Source: Nitrospira sp.
GTDB taxonomy: Bacteria > Nitrospirota > Nitrospiria > Nitrospirales > Nitrospiraceae
DNA: 64,000 bases
Assembly (NCBI GenBank): GCA_029194725.1
Contig: JARFXQ010000009.1
Coordinates: forward strand, 83,000 to 146,999
Reading direction: 5' to 3'
Made by a program: the position numbers and the translations under genes. A model generated the notes under the pieces. The model did no database searches and had not been told where the DNA came from. It saw only the letters and a list, made by a program, of their open reading frames with translations. Below, in pieces: positions 19,144 to 28,094 of this stretch (positions are counted from its first letter, which is position 1; every line of letters begins with the position of its first letter).

Positions 19144-19258
19144 AACGCAGAGGATCTCTTTTCAACCGATTCCAAGATTCTCAAGGCCGGGACTCACAAA
19201 GAAAAGAGCCTGGAGTCAGCTTATACATGAGCAATAAATACTACTGGTATTGACTCCA

Positions 19259-19287
19259 TTGTCGCGACCACTGTACCTCGGTACAAT
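19259..19287 (+). promoter_or_regulatory. Candidate sigma-70 promoter for PilZ gene
   Basis: TTGTCG (19259-19264), a 17-bp spacer and TACAAT (19282-19287) lie 28 bp before the PilZ-protein start. The -10 matches at five of six positions, the -35 at four. Confidence 0.45.
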
Positions 19288-19314
19288 CAATCAACGCTCT
19301 AGCTGGAAAGTCCA

Positions 19315-19821
19315 ATGTCCGATCTCCACTGTCCGGCCTGCGGGGCGAGCAAAATCAGGCTCGCCCATAGAAAATCCCTCGCAGATGTTCTCTTGAGCGG
19401 TCTGACGATTTACCCATTTCGGTGTCAGCTCTGTGCCGATCGCTTTCGAACCTTCCTCGGCCGCCGTACGCCCAATCCCCGACGCAGCTTTGAGCGCGTC
19501 GAGGTTTCATTCCCGGTCTGGTTCAAGCCCCGACGGTCCAGATACCCAGATGAGATGGGACAAGAAGGTGTGATTGAGAATCTATCGATCCGTGGATGCC
19601 GAATTCGTTCCACCACTCCGGTCGCGATCGGCTCGCGGGTCGAACTGGAGTTCCAATATTCCAACGATTCCTTCCCGATCACAATCGAGGAAGCCGTGGT
19701 GCGATCGTCAGTCAATGGCACGATCGGCCTGCGCTTCACTCGACTTCGTCGAAGCGATGAGCGCTGCATTCGCCGAATCGTCGATATGTGGCTCTCCGAA
19801 CTCTTGCCGTCCATCCGGTAG
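19315..19821 (+). CDS. PilZ-domain protein with N-terminal zinc ribbon
   Basis: The N terminus has CPACG and, 31 residues later, CQLC, a likely four-Cys zinc ribbon. The C-terminal part is a PilZ domain: RRSFERVEV supplies the RxxxR element and IENLSIRGCRI the D/N-x-S-x-x-G element that bind cyclic di-GMP, followed by a beta barrel (VELEFQYSNDSFPI…GTIGLRFTRL). It probably acts as a c-di-GMP receptor, but the output is unknown. 168 residues, a lone gene convergent with ybbP. Confidence 0.8.
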   Translation: MSDLHCPACGASKIRLAHRKSLADVLLSGLTIYPFRCQLCADRFRTFLGRRTPNPRRSFERVEVSFPVWFKPRRSRYPDEMGQEGVIENLSIRGCRIRSTTPVAIGSRVELEFQYSNDSFPITIEEAVVRSSVNGTIGLRFTRLRRSDERCIRRIVDMWLSELLPSIR

Positions 19822-19855
19822 AGGTGAGCATGCCGGTGCAGACGGGGATTCAAGA

Positions 19856-22525
19856 CTATTCCTGGCGTAGCACCGCCAACGGCGGTTGGCCGAGTAGCCG
19901 ATAGGTGCTGAGAAGCCCAACCAGCATGGTGAGCAGGGTCGTTGCTGCAAAGCCCACGGCCAGCACCGTTGGTTCAAGGCTCCAGGAGAGGTCAAACACC
20001 GTCGATAACACGGCCCAGGACAGAGCGCTGGCCAATGCGCATCCCAGCAGCCCACCCAATGATCCCAGGAGGGCGTACTCGGCCGCGAACGAGCGTACAA
20101 TCACGCTGCGAGTCGCCCCCAGGGCTTTTAGAATGACCGATTCGTACAAGCGACGATAGCGCGTCGCCGCCAGGGCTGCCGCCATCACCAGACCTCCGGA
20201 CAGCACACAGAACAAGGCCACGGCACGGATGGCGAGGGAGAGTCGATCAAGTACCCGCGTAAAACTGTCGAGGACGTCGCCCATATTGATGGCCGTCACG
20301 TTGGGAAAGGATGCGACGACCGCTTGCTGTAACGCCACTTCTTCAGAGGGCGCCACGTGAACGGTGGCCACAAAGGTATGTGGGGCTCCATCGAGGGAGC
20401 CCGGCGAAACAATCATGTAGAAGTTCGTGGAAAAATTCCCCCAATCCACTTGCCGAATGCTGCTGATCTCTCCAGCGATGGATATCCCTTGTATGTCAAG
20501 CTCGACGGTGTCTCCAATCGTAAGCCCCAGTTGCTTCGCCGCATCCTCCTCGATCGAGATCAATGGTTTGGTGAAGACCTGCCCCGGTTTCCACCACTCG
20601 CCTTGTACCACCTTATTGTCTTTCGGGAGATCCTGGAGGAACGTCAGGACATATTCGCGTGTCAGGTACCACTTCTTCCGCCGTTCTTCCTTCTGGGCCC
20701 CTTTCTCTTTCTGCTCTTCCACTTCAGACGTCGCTTCAAACTTCACTGCCTCGTTCTTGACGGCCGATAGTCGAGATCGCACCAGTGGTGTCAATTGCGG
20801 GTTTGGATCACTAGACCGCCGGCGCAGGAGAGCGGCCATCCCTTCTGCCTGATCTGGTTGGATATCGATGAAGAAAAACGTCGGGGCGTCGGTCGGCCGA
20901 TTGTCGCCTACCTCTGTGAGGAGCGAGCGTTCGACGAGCGATACGGTCGTCACGACCATGACGGCGATGCCGATCGCAATCGTGATGCTCACCGCCTGGC
21001 TGCCGGGGCGGATGACATTGCCCAGCGCTTGACGCAGAACGAGAGGCCCAGGGCGTGGCCATTTCTTAAGGGCCGCGAGCACCAGACGTGCTGATGCTCC
21101 CAACAACAGGACCGCAGCTGCAAAAGCCAGGACGAACAACAGCCCGACTTTCCAGGATCCTGCCTGCCAAATCGATAAGAAAGCCAAACCCAGGCCGATG
21201 CCGGTCGACGCAATTGCTTTTATTCGGTCAATTCCTTTCCAAAACATCCACCATTGGGTCCGCTTCACATTGTCCGAGGTAGCAAGCGGAGAAACGTCAC
21301 GACGAAAAATCCGAGCTGGTTTGACTTCGCGGATCGTCAACAGCGGCCAAAGTACAAAGAGCAGCGTGGATAACATGCCCAAGACCAATCCCTTTGCAAG
21401 AGGAGCGAAGGCAATATCCATCCCATTCGTCGCGAGTCCCAATTGGTCAAGAAGTTCCGATGCCATCATCGCCGCCATCATCCACGGAAGTCCTTGGTGG
21501 AGCAGCAGCCCCACCATCAGGCCGACCAAGCTTCCAATCAGCCCAAGAATCATCGCCTGCAATCCATAGGTCCAAATGATCGTAGGAGACTCTGCGCCGA
21601 CCGTCTTCAAGATGGCGATCGTATTCAACTTTTCCCGCACAAAGGCATGAACCGACGTAGCGACCCCCAGACCTCCTACAAACAGCGCCGTCAATCCGAT
21701 CAAGCCCAAATAACGGGTCAGCTGCTCCAAAGACTGCTTTAATTGTGGTTGTGCCTCTCGGTAACTCGATACGCGAACAGAGTCGGGCGCAAGTCGTCCC
21801 CTCAGCTCGTAGAGCAGAGGCTCGGGTGCCATCGTGTTTGGGACTTTCAGCAGATATCGCTCACGAATCCTGCTGCCCACCTTGATCAGTTCGGCCGCAG
21901 CAAGCCCCTCTCGTGAGATCAGGACTCGAGGACCAAGGCTGAAGGCGTTCGCCATGCGATCCGGTTCCGTCCTGACCAGGCCGGTGATGATGAACAGACC
22001 TTGTCCGATTCTAAGCTGATCTCCCATCGCGAGTCCCATCCGGATCAGGAGAGACTCCTGCACGACCACTCCAAAACAGGTACGGTCGGGGCACCCGCGA
22101 GTTTGCCCACCAAGAAGATCCGCTAAGTCTCTCTGTGGCTCCACTCGGAGCGTGCCATACAGCGGATACTGAGGCTCGACTGCTTTGAGCTCAATGATCT
22201 GAGTCGGCTGCCCACTGCTGGATGACTCAGCCCTTGCCGCCATCGCGATGAGCTCACTGACATGGGTAAGAATGACGTCACGATCGCTCAAGGAATCAAG
22301 AACTTCCTGACCCTTGGGACTCATCAAGTGAGAGAGTCGGATTTCAAGGTCGCCTCCAAGTAGACCGCGCGCTTCCTTGGTCACGGCTCGTTCTACCTGC
22401 GTTCCGAACAGAGATACCCCGGTCACTGCTCCCACACCGATCGCAATACAGACTAAGAAATAGAGAAAGTGTCGCCATGCCGCGCGCGTCTCTCGCCATG
22501 CCATGTTGAATACAAAAGACGTCAT
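19856..22525 (-). CDS. ABC transporter permease, FtsX/YbbP type
   Basis: An 889-residue permease with an N-terminal membrane segment (HFLYFLVCIAIGVGAVTG), a large periplasmic MacB-PCD-like domain and two FtsX blocks (about residues 265-400 and 745-885) each with three to four membrane helices. This is the YbbP architecture. With the ATPase encoded upstream, whose stop overlaps this start (ATGA), it forms a mechanotransmission-type ABC system. The pair is divergent from a tesA-like gene, as in the E. coli tesA-ybbA-ybbP locus. The substrate is unknown. Confidence 0.88.
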   Translation of the reverse strand: MTSFVFNMAWRETRAAWRHFLYFLVCIAIGVGAVTGVSLFGTQVERAVTKEARGLLGGDLEIRLSHLMSPKGQEVLDSLSDRDVILTHVSELIAMAARAESSSSGQPTQIIELKAVEPQYPLYGTLRVEPQRDLADLLGGQTRGCPDRTCFGVVVQESLLIRMGLAMGDQLRIGQGLFIITGLVRTEPDRMANAFSLGPRVLISREGLAAAELIKVGSRIRERYLLKVPNTMAPEPLLYELRGRLAPDSVRVSSYREAQPQLKQSLEQLTRYLGLIGLTALFVGGLGVATSVHAFVREKLNTIAILKTVGAESPTIIWTYGLQAMILGLIGSLVGLMVGLLLHQGLPWMMAAMMASELLDQLGLATNGMDIAFAPLAKGLVLGMLSTLLFVLWPLLTIREVKPARIFRRDVSPLATSDNVKRTQWWMFWKGIDRIKAIASTGIGLGLAFLSIWQAGSWKVGLLFVLAFAAAVLLLGASARLVLAALKKWPRPGPLVLRQALGNVIRPGSQAVSITIAIGIAVMVVTTVSLVERSLLTEVGDNRPTDAPTFFFIDIQPDQAEGMAALLRRRSSDPNPQLTPLVRSRLSAVKNEAVKFEATSEVEEQKEKGAQKEERRKKWYLTREYVLTFLQDLPKDNKVVQGEWWKPGQVFTKPLISIEEDAAKQLGLTIGDTVELDIQGISIAGEISSIRQVDWGNFSTNFYMIVSPGSLDGAPHTFVATVHVAPSEEVALQQAVVASFPNVTAINMGDVLDSFTRVLDRLSLAIRAVALFCVLSGGLVMAAALAATRYRRLYESVILKALGATRSVIVRSFAAEYALLGSLGGLLGCALASALSWAVLSTVFDLSWSLEPTVLAVGFAATTLLTMLVGLLSTYRLLGQPPLAVLRQE

Positions 22526-23298
22526 GAGCCGAACGTGGGGAGGGATTCCAACGATAACGGATCGACAGAGGGCACCTGATCCGCGCTTGACGAACCTGTC
22601 GAGTGGTCGTTGAGGAACTCCGAAGCTGCTGGCATGCTGTCAGACTCAAGGTGCCCGTCGCGGAGCGACAGCACACGCTGCATCGATGAGGCCAGTGCCA
22701 CGTCGTGTGTCACAAGCACAAGGGTGGTGCCACAATCCCGGTGGAGTGAAAGCAGTAACTCGATGACGTGGGTACCGGTAGAACTGTCGAGGTTCCCCGT
22801 CGGCTCATCCGCCAATAAGATAGGCGGTCGACAGGCAAAAGCCCGGGCCACGGCGACTCGTTGCTGTTCTCCTCCAGATAACTGCACCGGATAGTGCCCC
22901 ATACGGTCGGACAGCCCGACCGCAGCCAACAATTCAGACGCACGATTATCGGCACGGCTCGCCCCGTTGAGTTCCAGTGGAACCGAGACATTCTCCATGG
23001 CTGTAAGGGTCGGGATGAGATGAAACGATTGGAAGATATAGCCTACCTTTTCACGTCGAAAGCGGGCCATCCGACTCTCACCCATCGTCGTGATCTCCGT
23101 TCCATCCAGTTGAATTGCCCCGGTGGTCGGTCGATCGAGGCCGGCCATCAAACCAAGCAACGTCGACTTTCCACTTCCTGATGGCCCCACAATGGCCACA
23201 GTTTGCTTTGCCGGGATTTCAAAGGTGATGCGATCAAGGATCGTGACCGAACGACTTGCCGCGGACAAGACCATTGAAACATTCTTCACGGTGATCAT
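22522..23298 (-). CDS. ABC transporter ATP-binding protein, LolD/YbbA type
   Basis: Walker A GPSGSGKSTLLGLMAGLD, Q-loop FQSFHLIPTLTAMENV, signature LSGGEQQRVAVARAF, Walker B ILLADEPTGNLD and switch His in VLVTHDVALA are all present, so it should hydrolyse ATP. About 258 residues. ATG 23298 is favoured over a TTG one codon earlier. It energises the permease encoded just downstream. A short C-terminal tail of about 30 residues is rich in Ser. Confidence 0.93.
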   Translation of the reverse strand: MITVKNVSMVLSAASRSVTILDRITFEIPAKQTVAIVGPSGSGKSTLLGLMAGLDRPTTGAIQLDGTEITTMGESRMARFRREKVGYIFQSFHLIPTLTAMENVSVPLELNGASRADNRASELLAAVGLSDRMGHYPVQLSGGEQQRVAVARAFACRPPILLADEPTGNLDSSTGTHVIELLLSLHRDCGTTLVLVTHDVALASSMQRVLSLRDGHLESDSMPAASEFLNDHSTGSSSADQVPSVDPLSLESLPTFGS

Positions 23299-23342
23299 CA
23301 AAAACCTTGTTTGCCTTTCGAGATGAGAGGACTAGGAATGAT

Positions 23343-23350
23343 ATTATACT
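23343..23350. promoter_or_regulatory. Overlapping divergent -10-like elements between ybbA- and tesA-like genes
   Basis: ATTATACT reads TATAAT on the minus strand (23348-23343) towards the ABC genes and TATACT on the plus strand (23345-23350) towards the esterase gene. No convincing -35 was found on either side, so this is only a candidate shared promoter. Confidence 0.3.
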
Positions 23351-23406
23351 GTAGAGAGTCGCTGATCGAGTATTGCTACAGATTACCAGTGCACCGATTT
23401 TATAAC

Positions 23407-24066
23407 ATGTTCCTGTCGGCCTTCTTGATTCTCCTTTGGCCGCTCACTTCGGAAGCGATCTCTTCTTCAGCCTCGGACGACAGACCCCGCATCGTGGCGT
23501 TTGGCGACAGTCTCACGGCCGGACTTGGGGTCGAGACCCATGAATCGTATCCGGCTCAGCTCCAACGTAGACTGGACAGCCTTGGCTACCACTATCGGGT
23601 GATCAACGCCGGTGTCAGCGGTGACACGACGGCGGGTGGGCTTCGACGAGTACCCTGGATCCTCAACAACAAGCCTGAGCTGGTGATACTCGAATTGGGC
23701 GCGAACGATGGGCTTCGAGGGCTCTCGGTCGACCACGCAAAAAGCAATCTTCGTCAGATCATTCGACAATTACAAGATGGCGGTACGACAGTTGTCTTGG
23801 CTGGGATGAAGCTGCCGCCGAATTACGGACATGACTACACGGCACGGTTCGAGGCTATGTACCGGATGCTGGCCAAGGAGTACGACCTTGCCTTGATCCC
23901 CTTCTTCCTCGAAGGCGTAGGCGGTTCGTCCTCGTTGAATCAGGCCGACGGCATTCATCCGACTAAGGAAGGCTATGAGATCATCGTCGATCAAGTACTC
24001 AAGGCCCTACGGCCGGTACTGAACGAACGGCTACGCAAGCCCTCGGAAGTTCAGAGGCAAAGTTGA
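23407..24066 (+). CDS. tesA: Periplasmic SGNH esterase/lysophospholipase, TesA-like
   Basis: Signal peptide MFLSAFLILLWPLTSEAIS, then an SGNH hydrolase: block I AFGDSLTAGLG (nucleophile Ser), block II NAGVSGDTTAGG (Gly), block III LGANDGLRG (Asn) and block V DGIHPTKEGY (Asp and His). TesA-type enzymes hydrolyse thioesters, arylesters and lysophospholipids in the periplasm. It is divergent from the ABC pair, the conserved tesA-ybbAP arrangement. Starts up to 32 codons upstream are open; 23407 is chosen for the signal peptide and because it lies downstream of the candidate promoter. Confidence 0.9.
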   Translation: MFLSAFLILLWPLTSEAISSSASDDRPRIVAFGDSLTAGLGVETHESYPAQLQRRLDSLGYHYRVINAGVSGDTTAGGLRRVPWILNNKPELVILELGANDGLRGLSVDHAKSNLRQIIRQLQDGGTTVVLAGMKLPPNYGHDYTARFEAMYRMLAKEYDLALIPFFLEGVGGSSSLNQADGIHPTKEGYEIIVDQVLKALRPVLNERLRKPSEVQRQS

Positions 24067-24150
24067 AGAGGAGACCACTCGATCGGAATCAGATGAAACT
24101 GCAAAATACAAGACACAGCGGCATAAGTCGGGTGGCCGAATCGCTGTTCC

Positions 24151-24339
24151 CTACGATTTCTTGAAAAAAGTGTCGTAGACACCGTACGCAAGGACCACTC
24201 CAATCAGCGTATAGTACAAGCCTGTGATTCCGCTATAATCAGGGGCCCCTCCTCCCTCTGGGGCGTTCGCCAACGCCGGTAAAGCTTGGAGCACCAAAGC
24301 CCCCATCAACAGGCTTGCTCGCGAAAGTTGCCGTTTCAT
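24151..24339 (-). CDS. Small secreted or membrane protein (62 residues)
   Basis: Begins with a signal-like segment (SLLMGALVLQALPALANA), then a Gly-rich linker and a second hydrophobic helix (ITGLYYTLIGVVLAYGVYDTFF) ending in KKS. A very strong purine-rich ribosome site (AAGGGGGGAAGAG) precedes the ATG, which supports real translation. No family was recognised; similar small proteins with one helix and a basic tail are common in membranes. Confidence 0.7.
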   Translation of the reverse strand: MKRQLSRASLLMGALVLQALPALANAPEGGGAPDYSGITGLYYTLIGVVLAYGVYDTFFKKS

Positions 24340-24461
24340 CTCTTCCCCCCTTTCCCAATCCGCACGACAAAAGTGTGGTGCATTCTACTGGATGCCGGCT
24401 TGAAGGCGCAAGCGGAATCGGGGCGAGGTAGAATCGGCGCAAGCAAGGACGGGGCAATTTG

Positions 24462-25364
24462 CTATTCGCGGCGAGGAAACGAGACAGCTGACTGAAGCGC
24501 TTCAGCCACATCCTTAAACGAGCTGACAAGCTTGTCGAGCTGAGAACCCTTCTGGAGCATATCACCCGTACCAGCCCGCATTTGACCGGCATGTCGTACG
24601 ACTTCTGCAGTCAACTCGCTTACTCTGGTGAGCACCTCCTTGTAGGAATCCACTTCGCGCTGAAGTTCCCGAGTGGTGGCCTGCGCAGCATTGCTCTCTC
24701 GCTGAGAGGTTTGGCATTGTTGGGTGAGGCGTCCAACGTCCGACTCACGGTCTTTCAACTGAGATTCAAGGCTCGTCATGACCTCTTCACTTTCTCTCCG
24801 TCGATCCTCAAGGTTCCTAATCGCTTGAATCCATGTTGAGATCGCTCCAGGACTGACTGCGGGAGGACCGGGAAGAGGCTCCTGCCTTTCAAGCGCTTTC
24901 GTCGCAGGTTGTAACCATTCCACAAAGACCATGATATCGCTCAGTTTTATGTCGGACGGGATCGAATGCCCGGTGGTTCTTTTCCCATTATCAGAAGGTC
25001 CCCTCGGAGAAGCCGCTATCGCGTCCTTCGCAAGGCTGGAGTTACGGGATTGAGGAGGCTGGGCCCATCGTCGGTATTCCAGCAGCACCGCGATGCAATG
25101 GCGGCACATGGGCTCTTCCGGAAGCGTGCAGGAACATTTCGAGACGAGGTGACCGTCCTTCAGTCGGATGTTCTGCTCGTACAGACCGGAATTGCCGATG
25201 ACGGTGGACATGATCTGGGAATCATCGGCCTCAACGATACGGACTCGGTTCGCAGTCAAGTACTGGTGGGCAATTTGAAACGCCGAGGCACTCGACACGG
25301 CCTGGATCATTTCAGAGGTTAACAATCCAAGTCGCTCGGCACTGCAGGAAATCTTGTTTCGCAT
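24462..25364 (-). CDS. SWIM zinc-finger protein with long coiled coil
   Basis: The N-terminal half has the SWIM pattern CxC…CxHC in CSCTLPEEPMCRHCIAVLLEY (about residues 78-98), following HLVSK, and an entry region typical of these DNA- or protein-binding fingers. A low-complexity linker follows, and then about 120 residues of coiled coil (LEDRRRESEEVMTSLESQLKDRESDVGRLTQQ…). SWIM domains bind nucleic acid or proteins; the function here is unknown. No clear ribosome site precedes 25364. Confidence 0.75.
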   Translation of the reverse strand: MRNKISCSAERLGLLTSEMIQAVSSASAFQIAHQYLTANRVRIVEADDSQIMSTVIGNSGLYEQNIRLKDGHLVSKCSCTLPEEPMCRHCIAVLLEYRRWAQPPQSRNSSLAKDAIAASPRGPSDNGKRTTGHSIPSDIKLSDIMVFVEWLQPATKALERQEPLPGPPAVSPGAISTWIQAIRNLEDRRRESEEVMTSLESQLKDRESDVGRLTQQCQTSQRESNAAQATTRELQREVDSYKEVLTRVSELTAEVVRHAGQMRAGTGDMLQKGSQLDKLVSSFKDVAEALQSAVSFPRRE

Positions 25365-25504
25365 CTAAACGCGCTGCGTTCTTGGGCAAGCATCATGCAT
25401 GACCGCCTCAGTGTGACGAGCGAGTTGAATCCTGTCAAGCATTGACCGGTTTTGCGTTACCCTCCCTCTACTTGGCCGTCGGCAGAGAAAGGCTCTGAGT
25501 TTTT

Positions 25505-26515
25505 CTACCGACAGAGTTTGGCCGAACTGGACTTGCCCATGGGTGTCAACCAAATATAGTCCGCGATGGCTTCCTGCATGAGAGCCTGGACATCGGATGT
25601 CTTGGCTGGCTCGAACGACATCATGTAAATCGTGGTCTGTTTGACCTCCCCTCCCAGGCGCCTGGCGACCCGCTTCGGCACGGGGAGGTTATATTGGATA
25701 TGACCCGCACCCGTGTAGCTGACGATCATACGACGAGAGCCGTCGTTTTCGTGGCGAACTGCTTCTAGCCTGATGGCCAACGTTCTCGCCATACCTTCAT
25801 CCCGAACCATCGATGCCTCATACATCGTTTGGTAGTGCTCCTCGGTTCCGCCGTGACACCGTCTCAACTGATCGACAATCCTCTCGCGGTACGCTGGATC
25901 GTCGACAATCTCCTCCTGGAGGATACGCCACGGTGCCCATTCGGACTCTTGCCTGGCCTGGTCGAGCCCCTCTTTCACGACTCGACGAATCAATGGCTTG
26001 GGTGGATTCATCGCCTGGACGGACAAATGTCGCTCTTGAGCAAACCTCACCAATGGCGCATAGTCCTCAAACGCTCCACCCCAATTTTGCTTCCACCGTA
26101 CCTGTTCCAAAAACTCGTGCGTGTCCGACTGAGGTGTCGAGACGTAGTCATCGAGCGCCGGTTGACCGTCCCAGCCGAACATCTCCATTCCAATGGTGGG
26201 TTCAATGCCGTCGGCAACCAATTGCTTCAATACTTTGAGCGCCGCTTCGATATGGTATGGATTGTGATGTTCCTCTCCCAGATAAACAATGTCGGACTGT
26301 TCCAGCCTCGTGATGATTTCCGGAAAGGGAACCGCACGACCGGTTTGGCTTTCGAGGATCTGCCAGGGCTGCCATTCCTCTTCGACAACGGGACCCAAGT
26401 CGCCGTCGTGCTCCGCCTCACAGACGATCGGGAATGCCAGAAGCCCTACGAACAAGCCCAGCATGACGATCGATTGTCGACACAGTGAATTGACAGAGAG
26501 TATTCGAGCGCTCAT
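25505..26515 (-). CDS. ChaN-family (haem-binding-type) secreted protein
   Basis: A signal peptide (IVMLGLFVGLLAFPIVCEAE) precedes a ChaN/DUF399 domain: IVYLGEEHHNPYHIEAALKVL, IEPTIGMEMFGWDGQPALDDYV and, near the end, MIVSYTGAGHIQYNLPVPKRVAR. ChaN from Campylobacter binds haem and is proposed to act in iron uptake; that role is inferred here. ATG 26515 is chosen for the GGAG ten bases upstream rather than a start 12 codons earlier. About 336 residues. Confidence 0.8.
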   Translation of the reverse strand: MSARILSVNSLCRQSIVMLGLFVGLLAFPIVCEAEHDGDLGPVVEEEWQPWQILESQTGRAVPFPEIITRLEQSDIVYLGEEHHNPYHIEAALKVLKQLVADGIEPTIGMEMFGWDGQPALDDYVSTPQSDTHEFLEQVRWKQNWGGAFEDYAPLVRFAQERHLSVQAMNPPKPLIRRVVKEGLDQARQESEWAPWRILQEEIVDDPAYRERIVDQLRRCHGGTEEHYQTMYEASMVRDEGMARTLAIRLEAVRHENDGSRRMIVSYTGAGHIQYNLPVPKRVARRLGGEVKQTTIYMMSFEPAKTSDVQALMQEAIADYIWLTPMGKSSSAKLCR

Positions 26516-26638
26516 GAAATCACTCCTACCATACAGAATGAACGTGAACAAGCGGGCTTGACCCTGAAGCTTGATGATTACTATCCTCCTGCATCATACA
26601 GTCTCATTGATACCTCACACACAGCCCATTACGCTCCC

Positions 26639-27946
26639 ATGAGTCGCGACCCACTCGCAGAATTCCGCCGTATCGTAACTCTTCGGGCACATCAGTCCCC
26701 CGAACAATGGGAGGCTTCAAAGAAGTTGCTGGAAGAAACCACCTTTCCCTCCACCATCGCACGACTGTGTGAGGCAGTTCGGAACAAAGAGCTTCCGCCT
26801 TCAGTGAAAGAAAGCTTGTTGTGCCTATTTGAGGGGCCCAGGCCACGGAGGATTCAGGATCTCGATGGAGCAGGCCTCAAATCCGTCACCGGTCTTCCTC
26901 CGTCCAAAGCAGCACGTGCGCTTGCCGTCTTCTTTGGCCTGGTGCCGACAGCCACCGCAAAATGGCCTGTGGCTAATCTGTCGAGCGAGGAAGTCGAGGA
27001 AGCGGTGCGCAATCTGGACAATCCGTTCGACCTCCTTCGTCGCGCTGACGTGGCGTCGGTGTTGGAGATTGGAGCCGGCGATCTCTCATTCGCCGAGGAG
27101 ATCGTCGATCTGTACACCTCTGAGCTCAAACAACGAGAGCGACCGTTCATCGTCCACTGCCTTGACCGACTCGATCCTCGTTCCAAACTTGGCGGTCCGC
27201 TCCATGCGAATCCGGAGAGATTACAAAAGTTCCAGCGGACAGAGGGCCTATCCTTCTCATTCTTTGGTGATCAAGACATGTTTGAACTTAAAGAACTTGA
27301 TAAGCAGGAGTTCTTAGCCCCACGATACACTATCGCCACCTGTTGGGCGCCGGCCACACCGACATTTGCCTATGAACCATCCAGGCTCTCTGAGACTCTC
27401 ATTCGCAGTGAGCTGGAGCACTCCAAAGGCACATTTCACCGGACACGTTTTGGCAAAGAACCGGCGCTCGAAGTCCTACATGCCGACCGTGCTCTTCTCT
27501 TCCCACCATGGAAGTTTGACATCGTCGGACCCCTGGCCCTCCTGAACCTGCTCGCCTGTCGCGGATTACTGTGTGTGCTGGGGGCAGTGGATGCGCAAGT
27601 ATTTTGGGAAATGCTCGCGCAGTTGCTGGAGGACCCACGTCATCGTCCACGAGACCAACCCTTTGGCTCCGTCAATCTGCCCAAGATCTTCGGCGAGGTC
27701 TATCATGCTCTCGCCCGTCTGCAGATCGGCGAATCAATTGACTTGGCTGAAGTAGCGGCCCTTCGGCGTCACTATCTTCGATCGAACTCATCTCCCTCCA
27801 TGGACTGTGTCGCCCGCCATTTTCGGTATGTCCGCATCAGCCGAGGAGCCATCTTCCCTGGCATTCCGGCGAGCAGCACTGCGCGGAAGTTTTTCGGCAT
27901 GGTGGAAGAAGTGCCTCCCTGGATGCTCACGCTTGTTCCGGCCTAG
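26639..27946 (+). CDS. Unknown protein with a possible methyltransferase-like segment
   Basis: About 435 residues, no recognised family. ADVASVLEIGAGDLSFAEEIVDLY (about residues 135-158) looks like a SAM-binding motif I (hh-E-h-G-x-G), and YTIATCWAPATPTFAYE and PWKFDIVGPLALLNLLACRGLLCVLGAVDA could be later strands of the fold. This is a weak inference. Starts at 26558 (TTG) and 26639 (ATG) are both without ribosome sites. It lies between ChaN and the MoxR operon with no evident partnership. Confidence 0.6.
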   Translation: MSRDPLAEFRRIVTLRAHQSPEQWEASKKLLEETTFPSTIARLCEAVRNKELPPSVKESLLCLFEGPRPRRIQDLDGAGLKSVTGLPPSKAARALAVFFGLVPTATAKWPVANLSSEEVEEAVRNLDNPFDLLRRADVASVLEIGAGDLSFAEEIVDLYTSELKQRERPFIVHCLDRLDPRSKLGGPLHANPERLQKFQRTEGLSFSFFGDQDMFELKELDKQEFLAPRYTIATCWAPATPTFAYEPSRLSETLIRSELEHSKGTFHRTRFGKEPALEVLHADRALLFPPWKFDIVGPLALLNLLACRGLLCVLGAVDAQVFWEMLAQLLEDPRHRPRDQPFGSVNLPKIFGEVYHALARLQIGESIDLAEVAALRRHYLRSNSSPSMDCVARHFRYVRISRGAIFPGIPASSTARKFFGMVEEVPPWMLTLVPA

Positions 27947-28094
27947 AACTTGGGCGTAAGCCCCACGGCTCGTTGCTATCGGCATAGGGACGAAAACACA
28001 CCAATAATTGACCGTTTTTCGACCTATTGTTAGACTTCGATCGTGTCCGATCACCAAGCAATTCTCAAGCGACACCCCGCGCTTTAGTCCCAAC

